Shown here in pieces: positions 11,081 to 15,557 of a stretch of 15,557 nucleotides of DNA; within the stretch, counting starts at the first letter, position 1, and each line of letters starts with the position of its first letter. Origin of the DNA: RGIG1828 sp045586905 (GTDB lineage Bacteria; Bacillota; Clostridia; UMGS1810); NCBI GenBank assembly GCA_045586905.1, contig JAZNBF010000012.1:1-15557 (forward strand). Direction: 5' to 3'. Both the position numbers and the translations under genes were made by a program. The notes under the pieces are model-generated. The model was not told where the DNA came from, ran no database searches, and saw only the letters and a program-made list of their open reading frames with translations.

Positions 11081-12118
11081 ATGAACATCACAAAAAGAAA
11101 GGACGGAAGGTGGCAATATCGCCACAAAACCAAAGATGGATATAAATATTTTTATTCATCAGAAACCAACAAAAATAAGGCGGAAAAGGAGATAATCACA
11201 AAACTGCTGATTACATCCGAAGAGGAAGAAAAAGGAAAGAAATTCGAAAAAATAGCAGATAAGTGGGATACTGAATACCGAGGAAAGATATCCGATATAA
11301 ACTATCGCAAAAGCGTAAAATCAGCATATCAGAAAATTGTAGAACATTTTGGTAAAATGTATATCACAGAAATAAAAGCACCGGAAATAAACCTTTTTAT
11401 CAATATGCTCATAAGAAAAGGATACTACAAAAAAACGGTAGCGACACATAAAAATATACTCAATATGATTTTCACATATGCAATCCTAAACGGATATCTC
11501 ACATATAATCCGGTGTCAGACATCAGGCTTCCAAATAATCTGCCCAAAAAGCCTCGCCTTATGCCAAAAACAGAAGAAATAAAGATAGTAAATGAACATC
11601 ACGAAGGTTTTGATTTGTTACCATTTTTCCTGCTGAATACCGGATGCCGAAAATCCGAGGCACTTGCAATAACCGATAAAGACATCGATTATAAAGAAAA
11701 CATCATCAGGATCCGAAACCATGTTATACATGACGGTAACAGACCTGTATATGAAGAAGTGCTCAAAACCGATGCGGCCGAAAGAGAGATAATTCTCCTG
11801 GATAAGGTAAAAGCAGCAATCCCGAAAGGCTTCAAAGGCTTCCTGTTCTCGATGAACAATGACGGCAAAGAACCACTATCGAAAGGCGCGTTCGATAACA
11901 GATGGAAAAAATACTGTAATCAGTATAATGTTAACATAACAGCGCATCAGCTGCGCCATGGTTATGCAACCATGCTCTTCGAAGCAGGAATCGACATAAA
12001 AGATGCCCAGGAACTGATGGGCCACTCAGATATAAATCTGACAAGACAAATCTATACCCACATCAGAAGCGAAAGAAAAAAGGAAACTGCAGAAAAATTA
12101 AATAACTTCACATTCTGA
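11081..12118 (+). CDS. int: Tyrosine-family site-specific integrase
   Basis: 345 residues, the usual length for the phage/ICE integrase family. Residues 1-45 form an arm-type DNA-binding domain (RKDGRWQYRHKTKDGYKYFY), residues 55-140 the SAM-like core-binding domain, and 160-345 the catalytic domain. The catalytic set is visible: Arg190 (NTGCRKSEAL), Lys229 (VLKTDAAER), His289 and Arg292 (AHQLRHGYA), His315 (MGHSDINLT) and Tyr325 (RQIYTHI). GAGGTG precedes the ATG. The gene reads toward the attachment site 61 bases past its stop, the standard arrangement for integration into a tRNA gene. It would carry out insertion and, with an excisionase, excision. Confidence 0.92.
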   Translation: MNITKRKDGRWQYRHKTKDGYKYFYSSETNKNKAEKEIITKLLITSEEEEKGKKFEKIADKWDTEYRGKISDINYRKSVKSAYQKIVEHFGKMYITEIKAPEINLFINMLIRKGYYKKTVATHKNILNMIFTYAILNGYLTYNPVSDIRLPNNLPKKPRLMPKTEEIKIVNEHHEGFDLLPFFLLNTGCRKSEALAITDKDIDYKENIIRIRNHVIHDGNRPVYEEVLKTDAAEREIILLDKVKAAIPKGFKGFLFSMNNDGKEPLSKGAFDNRWKKYCNQYNVNITAHQLRHGYATMLFEAGIDIKDAQELMGHSDINLTRQIYTHIRSERKKETAEKLNNFTF

Positions 12119-12178
12119 ATTTGTGTCAGAATGTGTCAAATACTACTATACCCCTTGAAGTTCAAGCAAAATTATCGC

Positions 12179-12199
12179 GTTCGAGTCCTGTCACCTCGA
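12179..12199 (+). other. Attachment site: tRNA 3'-end fragment at the prophage boundary
   Basis: GTTCGAGTCCTGTCACCTCG plus A is the T-loop, 3' T-stem, 3' acceptor strand and discriminator of a tRNA. The 5' T-stem bases before it (TCGCG) do not pair with CCTGT, so only the 3' end is present. The acceptor implies a tRNA starting CGAGGTG; a C1-G72 pair with A73 points to tRNA-Pro (inference). The intact tRNA should lie at the far, left end of the prophage. Two TGTGTCA repeats, 10 bases apart (12122-12138), lie between the integrase stop and this site and may be integrase arm sites. Confidence 0.75.
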
Positions 12200-12200
12200 T

Positions 12201-12237
12201 AAAACCGGTAGATTTAAGACTTAATCTACCGGTTTTT
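12201..12237 (+). terminator. Terminator of the tRNA at the attachment site
   Basis: AAAACCGGTAGATT (12201-12214) pairs with AATCTACCGGTTTT (12223-12236), ending in a five-T run. It was presumably the terminator of the target tRNA gene and marks the beginning of host chromosome. Confidence 0.8.
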
Positions 12238-12278
12238 CTATATATTTTCAAATAAAAAAATAATTATGACTCAGGGTG

Positions 12279-12307
12279 TTGAATTTGCCTTGTATGTCTG
12301 ATATAAT
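12279..12307 (+). promoter_or_regulatory. Promoter of the DUF4432 gene
   Basis: TTGAAT (12279-12284), 17-bp spacer, TATAAT (12302-12307), ending 34 bases before the ATG at 12342. A second fit is weaker. Confidence 0.75.
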
Positions 12308-12341
12308 CAGGTTATCAAGATTATTCGTCAGGAGAATTGAT

Positions 12342-13277
12342 ATGGATAAAAAAGAATTACTCAAACACATCGGCAGTGTGGAACAGATTGGCGGTGTGAG
12401 AGATTTTACTTTCAACGACGGGAAGTCAAAGGGTGTAAGAGCAATTGAGATCAACACAGGCAAGCTCCGTTTCACCATTTTGCCCGACAGGTGCATGGAC
12501 ATTGCGCAGGCTTATTATGAAGGCTACGCTCTTGCATGGATTTCAAAAACGGGTGTTGTGGCTCCCGCATTTTATGAAAAAGACGGACTCAGCTGGCTCA
12601 GAGGCTTTACCGGTGGTCTTATAACCACATGTGGTCTCAAAAACATCGGAGGGCCTGCAGGAGAACAGGGCATTCACGGAAGAATAGCAAACACTCCTGC
12701 CACAAAGGTGAGCGTGTTTGCCGACTGGGTTGGCGATGAATATATAATGCAGGTGTCTGGCGAAATGAGAGAAAGTGCAGTTTTCGGCGAAAACCTTGTG
12801 CTCAAAAGAACCATCACTGCAAAGCTTTTTGACGAAAGCTTCACCGTGGAAGACACCCTCGTGAACGAAAACTTCACAGAAGAAGGCGTGGCTCTTTGCT
12901 ATCATTGCAACTTCGGCTATCCCCTCGTGAGAGAAGGCGCAAAAATCATAAATGTTCCCTCAGAAATTGCCGATATAACTGCCCCCATTCATGGAAAAGA
13001 GGAAGAATGCATCGACATTCCCGGCGAAAAGGACGGACTCTTTACAGCAGGCATCGAAAACGGTGAGATTGGCGCATATATCACCCACGACAGAGCTGAG
13101 CTATCTGATTTTCTTGTGTGGAAGATGCTTGGCGAATCGGAATATGTGGTTGGTCTTGAGCCACGAACAACATCGCTTGGTGGTCAGAACATCATCGACC
13201 AGAACAAATTTGTTGTGCTTAAGCCTTTTGAAGAAATGAATACGCATATCAGATTTGACTTTAAAAAACTTAAATAA
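12342..13277 (+). CDS. DUF4432 family, aldose-1-epimerase-like protein
   Basis: 311 residues from the ATG at 12342, which follows AGGAG; a reading from 12276 would start upstream of the promoter -10 box. The sequence resembles the DUF4432 branch of galactose mutarotase-like proteins: ILPDRCMDI (46-54), GLITTCGLKNIGGP (92-105), GEQGIHGRIANTPA (107-120), CYHCNFGYPLV (186-196) and VVGLEPRTTSLGG (269-281). His112, His188 and Glu273 occupy positions expected for the mutarotase-type catalytic set, which would interconvert sugar anomers; the true substrate of this family branch is not shown by the sequence. Cytoplasmic, with no signal peptide. It stands alone behind its own promoter and ends before a structured region and a terminator. 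Confidence 0.85.
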   Translation: MDKKELLKHIGSVEQIGGVRDFTFNDGKSKGVRAIEINTGKLRFTILPDRCMDIAQAYYEGYALAWISKTGVVAPAFYEKDGLSWLRGFTGGLITTCGLKNIGGPAGEQGIHGRIANTPATKVSVFADWVGDEYIMQVSGEMRESAVFGENLVLKRTITAKLFDESFTVEDTLVNENFTEEGVALCYHCNFGYPLVREGAKIINVPSEIADITAPIHGKEEECIDIPGEKDGLFTAGIENGEIGAYITHDRAELSDFLVWKMLGESEYVVGLEPRTTSLGGQNIIDQNKFVVLKPFEEMNTHIRFDFKKLK

Positions 13278-13319
13278 TTAAAGCTCCATCTTTTCAGGGA
13301 TAGGAAAAATTTTTCGGAA

Positions 13320-13409
13320 TTGACAAACTGAATGCCAATCGAGTGTTTTTCTCGGTTGGCACGGTAGCCCGAAGCTGTATACAGATACTGCGAGGGTGAA
13401 GTTTGTCAA
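13320..13409 (+). ncRNA. Candidate structured RNA in the DUF4432 3' region
   Basis: TTGACAAACT (13320-13329) pairs perfectly with AGTTTGTCAA (13400-13409). It encloses an 11-bp hairpin TGCCAATCGAG/CTCGGTTGGCA (13333-13343/13351-13361) and a second arm in which CCC-GAA-GC (13368-13375) faces GC-GA-GGG (13389-13395) around GTAT/ATAC. The GAA/GA internal loop could form tandem sheared G-A pairs, like a kink-turn. One G-U pair in the hairpin exists only on the plus strand, so a plus-strand RNA is favoured. It is followed by the 13434-13459 terminator. Family not recognised. Confidence 0.5.
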
Positions 13410-13433
13410 GAGCAAAAGGCAAAACAAAGAATA

Positions 13434-13466
13434 AACCCATCGTCACCAGACGATGGGTTCCTTTTT
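13434..13466. terminator. Bidirectional terminator between DUF4432 and trpB
   Basis: AACCCATCGTC (13434-13444) pairs with GACGATGGGTT (13449-13459) around ACCA. On the plus strand CCTTTTT follows; on the minus strand TATTCTTTGTTTT follows. It separates two convergent genes. Confidence 0.85.
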
Positions 13467-13555
13467 ATATAAAATCTTTATATACTAAGATTTATACACA
13501 AAATATAATCTTTTTACTTCTCTGCCTTTTGCGGTCCGGAATATTTTTAAATCCC

Positions 13556-14776
13556 TTATCTGATTCCGTAGTTCTCAATGATATAGTCCATATCCTTGTC
13601 GCCTCTGCCTGAGAGGTTGATGAGAATTGAACCGTGGTCCATCTGTTTGGCAAGCTTCATGCCGAAAGCAACAGCATGGGAGCTTTCGATGGCAGGAATG
13701 ATGCCCTCAAGACGGGAGAGCTTGTAGAAAGCATCGATTGTCTCTTCATCGTCTATACAATCATATTTTACTCTGCCGCATTCCTGCAAAAATGCATGCT
13801 CGGGACCTGAAGAGGGGTAGTCGAGACCACTTGCCACAGAATATACAGGTGCAGGCTCGCCATTTTCATCTTTGAGCATGATGCTGTTGAAGCCATGCAT
13901 GATGCCCTCGGTGCCATATTTGAGGCTTGCGGCATGGTCGCCAAGCTTTGCACCTCTGCCGAGAGGCTCGACACCGTAGATGTCGACATGGTCATTTAAA
14001 AATCCTGCAAAAAGGCCTGCCGCATTACTGCCGCCACCAACGCAGGCAACAATTGCGCTTGGCAGATTGCCTGTCATTTCTATAAACTGTTCTCTTGCTT
14101 CAATGCCGACAACGCTCTGGAAATCTCTTACCATCATGGGGAAAGGATGAGGTCCGAGAACGGAGCCTATGCAATAGATGGCATCGTTGTATTCTCTGGA
14201 GTAGGCATCGAAAGCTGCGTCAACTGCTTCTTTGAGAGTCTTGAGTCCGTGAGTGACCTCTACAACATTTGCGCCCAGAATTTTCATGCGGGCAACATTT
14301 GGTGCCTGTTTTTTGATGTCGACAGAGCCCATGTAGATGTCACATTCAAGTCCGAAATATGCAGCTGCAGTTGCAAGAGCAACACCGTGCTGACCTGCGC
14401 CTGTTTCGGCTATGACCTTTTTCTTGCCCATGTATTTTGCAAGGAGCGCTTCACCCATGCAGTGGTTGAGCTTGTGTGCACCCGAATGGTTGAGGTCCTC
14501 GCGCTTTGCATAGAGCTGAACCTTGCCGCCGAGAGCATCGGAAAGGCGCTCAAGATGTGTGACGGGGGTAGGTCTGCCCTGAAATTCTTTTCTTATTCTG
14601 CGAAGCTCGGCAATGAATTTGCGTGACTGGCAGATGGAATAGTAGGCTTCTGTTATCTCAGCCATTGCGGCTTTCAGCTTGTCGTCAACATACACGCCAC
14701 CGTATTTACCGAAATAACCATCTTTGTCGGGATAGTTTGTGAAATAGGTATCAAAATCGATATTATTAACTTTCAT
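13556..14776 (-). CDS. trpB: Tryptophan synthase beta chain
   Basis: 406 residues, near the normal length. The PLP-binding site is KREDLNHSGAHKLNH with Lys102 forming the Schiff base, followed by VIAETGAGQHGVA with Glu124 (the counterparts of Lys87 and Glu109 in the Salmonella enzyme), GSVLGPHPFPMMVRDFQ, VACVGGGSNAAGLF, SRLEGIIPAIESSHA and INLSGRGDKD. It would condense indole with serine to make tryptophan in the cytoplasm, normally as a partner of TrpA. No trpA or other trp gene is next to it: the gene upstream is outside its transcript and downstream is a terminator. It may salvage free indole, or pair with a TrpA encoded elsewhere. The ATG follows GGAGG. Expression is set by the T-box leader at 14881-15152. 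Confidence 0.93.
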   Translation of the reverse strand: MKVNNIDFDTYFTNYPDKDGYFGKYGGVYVDDKLKAAMAEITEAYYSICQSRKFIAELRRIRKEFQGRPTPVTHLERLSDALGGKVQLYAKREDLNHSGAHKLNHCMGEALLAKYMGKKKVIAETGAGQHGVALATAAAYFGLECDIYMGSVDIKKQAPNVARMKILGANVVEVTHGLKTLKEAVDAAFDAYSREYNDAIYCIGSVLGPHPFPMMVRDFQSVVGIEAREQFIEMTGNLPSAIVACVGGGSNAAGLFAGFLNDHVDIYGVEPLGRGAKLGDHAASLKYGTEGIMHGFNSIMLKDENGEPAPVYSVASGLDYPSSGPEHAFLQECGRVKYDCIDDEETIDAFYKLSRLEGIIPAIESSHAVAFGMKLAKQMDHGSILINLSGRGDKDMDYIIENYGIR

Positions 14777-14880
14777 TTTAGTTTCCTCCGGGATATATTA
14801 GTATTTTAAAAAATTTTTTGAGGCCGGTTTCACCATCGTTTTGAAAAAATAAACATTACAAATCTCTCCTGCGCTGCCCT

Positions 14881-15152
14881 GGAAACAAAAAACGTCCTTG
14901 ACAGCAAAAATATTTTGCCTGTCAAGGACGAATAACAACTTATCCGCGGTGCCACCTTGAATTCACAGATGATCTGTGCGCTCTTTAGAGTACCAACATA
15001 CTCCCGACCTTTAACGCCGGCCACGCGTCAGTGCATTTGACACTGCCCTCGACAGTCCATATTACTCAGAGGATCTTTGCGGAACTCACACCGTAATCCG
15101 CTCGCTCGGTAAGACCTTATCTGCCTTTTTTCTGTCTCAACGGTTTTTTATT
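14881..15152 (-). promoter_or_regulatory. Tryptophan-specific T-box leader of trpB
   Basis: On the minus strand the T-box sequence AAGGTGGCACCGCGGA (14958-14943) precedes a strong terminator (14893-14930). The stem I base pairs GACAG (about 15137-15133) with CTGTC (15055-15051). The specifier triplet UGG at 15059-15057 lies next to it and is followed by A, as expected. The tRNA-end pairing site reads UGGC, which suits a tRNA with discriminator G, as in tRNA-Trp. Uncharged tRNA-Trp should therefore stabilise the antiterminator and turn on trpB when tryptophan is scarce. Specifier, acceptor complement and gene product all agree. Confidence 0.9.
14887..14930 (-). terminator. T-box attenuator terminator
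   Basis: Minus strand CGTCCTTGACAG (14930-14919) pairs with CTGTCAAGGACG (14904-14893), followed by six T residues. It is mutually exclusive with the antiterminator that contains the T-box sequence. Confidence 0.9.
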
Positions 15153-15158
15153 GACAAT

Positions 15159-15187
15159 ATTATAGCATTATATTATACATCTGTCAA
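15159..15187 (-). promoter_or_regulatory. Promoter of the T-box/trpB transcript
   Basis: Minus strand TTGACA (15187-15182), 17-bp spacer, TATAAT (15164-15159), both perfect. Transcription should begin near 15152. Confidence 0.85.
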
Positions 15188-15223
15188 TAGTTTTGTGATA
15201 CAGGCAAAAATATCAGGTCATGA

Positions 15224-15251
15224 AAAAAGCACACCCAAAGGTGTGCTTTTT
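15224..15251. terminator. Terminator after the tRNA-Leu remnant
   Basis: AAAAAGCACACC (15224-15235) pairs with GGTGTGCTTTTT (15240-15251) around CAAA. On the minus strand it directly follows the tRNA 3' end and has a T-run, so it was probably the terminator of that tRNA gene. It is symmetrical and could work on both strands. Confidence 0.8.
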
Positions 15252-15252
15252 A

Positions 15253-15300
15253 TGCGGATAACAGGAATCGAACCTGCACTGAGTTGCCCCAACTAGCACC
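15253..15300 (-). pseudogene. Truncated tRNA-Leu 3' fragment
   Basis: Minus strand: a variable arm AGTTG-GGG-CAACT, T arm GCAGG-TTCGATT-CCTGT, acceptor strand TATCCGC and discriminator A. The long variable arm, an acceptor implying GCGGATA, and A73 indicate tRNA-Leu. The 5' half (acceptor, D arm and anticodon arm) is not found upstream, so this is a remnant and not a working tRNA. Such 3' fragments are left at the ends of elements that integrated into tRNA genes. Confidence 0.7.
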
Positions 15301-15332
15301 TGATGGTAACGACACTTTGGTGATAAAACGAA

Positions 15333-15469
15333 AAACCGCATAAAATCAAGGCTTTTAAGCTTTATGTGGTTTGAAAAATTCAATAAAATGAGCAATTTTC
15401 AATTCTCGTGAATTGAAGCAGAATTGCTTGAATGGATTTAAGTCGTATCGAAATGATACGGCTTTTTTT
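15333..15469 (+). ncRNA. Structured plus-strand RNA or leader ending in a terminator
   Basis: Hairpin 1 is AAACCGCATAAA/TTTATGTGGTTT (15333-15344/15361-15372), with a G-U pair only on the plus strand. Hairpin 2 has 14 bp with a GCAG bulge (15392-15405/15410-15427, loop TCGT). The terminator is GTCGTATC/GATACGGC with seven T residues (15442-15469). The order suggests a small RNA, or an attenuating leader of the gene that starts at 15494. No promoter was identified with confidence. Confidence 0.45.
15442..15469 (+). terminator. Intrinsic terminator upstream of the last gene
   Basis: GTCGTATC (15442-15449) pairs with GATACGGC (15455-15462), including one U-G pair on the plus strand, and is followed by seven T residues. 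It lies 24 bases before the 15494 start, so it either ends an upstream RNA or attenuates the downstream gene. Confidence 0.7.
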
Positions 15470-15493
15470 ATTACCGAAGGAGGACTTTATTTA

Positions 15494-15557
15494 TGAAATT
15501 GTATACTGAAAACTTTACGATCATACTGAACAAGCATATAACAAATACAGAGATTGA
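15494..15557 (+). CDS. Unidentified protein, N-terminal fragment (runs off right edge)
   Basis: The ATG at 15494 follows AAGGAGG at a slightly long spacing, and the frame stays open for 21 codons to the window end (MKLYTENFTIILNKHIT, then NTEI). The strong ribosome site and open frame indicate a real gene start. The visible residues are too few to name a family. It lies next to a terminator and structured leader and a tRNA remnant, so it could belong to a second integrated element. Confidence 0.6.

Noticed and set aside
12276..12341. Upstream extension of the DUF4432 frame
   Set aside because: It would begin before the -10 box; AGGAG points to the ATG at 12342.
14147..14626. A 159-codon plus-strand frame inside trpB
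   Set aside because: It is the antisense shadow of a clearly conserved enzyme gene with no ribosome site.

Overview
The window looks like low-GC Firmicutes DNA, probably a gut-type member of the Clostridia. The reasons are AGGAGG-type ribosome binding sites, strong TTGACA/TATAAT promoters, a T-box leader, a stem-loop repeat of a kind I associate with gut Clostridia, and many small prophage proteins of clostridial type. All function calls rest on motif and family recognition from the sequence alone; no database search was run.

Positions 1 to about 12199 are one end of a tyrosine-recombinase prophage, and its other end lies outside the window. From the right, the prophage has a tRNA-derived attachment site (12179-12199) and the integrase (11081-12118). 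Next comes a rightward lysogeny block: a Xre-type repressor, an ImmA-like metalloprotease with a membrane anchor and an extra C-terminal domain, and an unrecognised multi-spanning membrane protein. A divergent promoter/operator region (8607-8806) separates this from a leftward early operon (8606 to 3277). That operon encodes a Cro-like protein, a small HTH protein, an ASCH-like protein, several Cys-rich zinc-ribbon-like miniproteins, a PucR-type HTH protein, a DnaD-type replication protein, and a lipoprotein. The packaging genes (terS, a small conserved gene, and the first codons of terL) occupy 1-1549 on the minus strand.

The most unusual part is 1550-3276, where about 1.7 kb carries no convincing gene. 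It holds two kinds of RNA candidate. First, a consensus promoter (3248-3276) drives a compact RNA of about 254 nt that ends at an intrinsic terminator (2987-3016), a textbook layout for a stand-alone small RNA. Second, 1623-2860 is packed with perfect long-range helices: a three-way junction, duplicated bulged stem-loops, a 12-bp helix closing about 200 nt, and a four-way junction. This suggests a very large structured phage RNA, comparable in setting and size to the GOLLD and ROOL classes, or alternatively a packaging or replication site. The strand is not settled.

Positions 12200-15557 are chromosomal flank. They hold a tRNA terminator, a DUF4432 (aldose-1-epimerase-like) gene with a good promoter, and a structured RNA plus bidirectional terminator in its 3' region. 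Then follow a leftward stand-alone tryptophan synthase beta gene controlled by a tryptophan-specific T-box (UGG specifier), a truncated tRNA-Leu 3' fragment with its terminator, a structured plus-strand RNA ending in a terminator, and the start of an unidentified gene running off the right edge.
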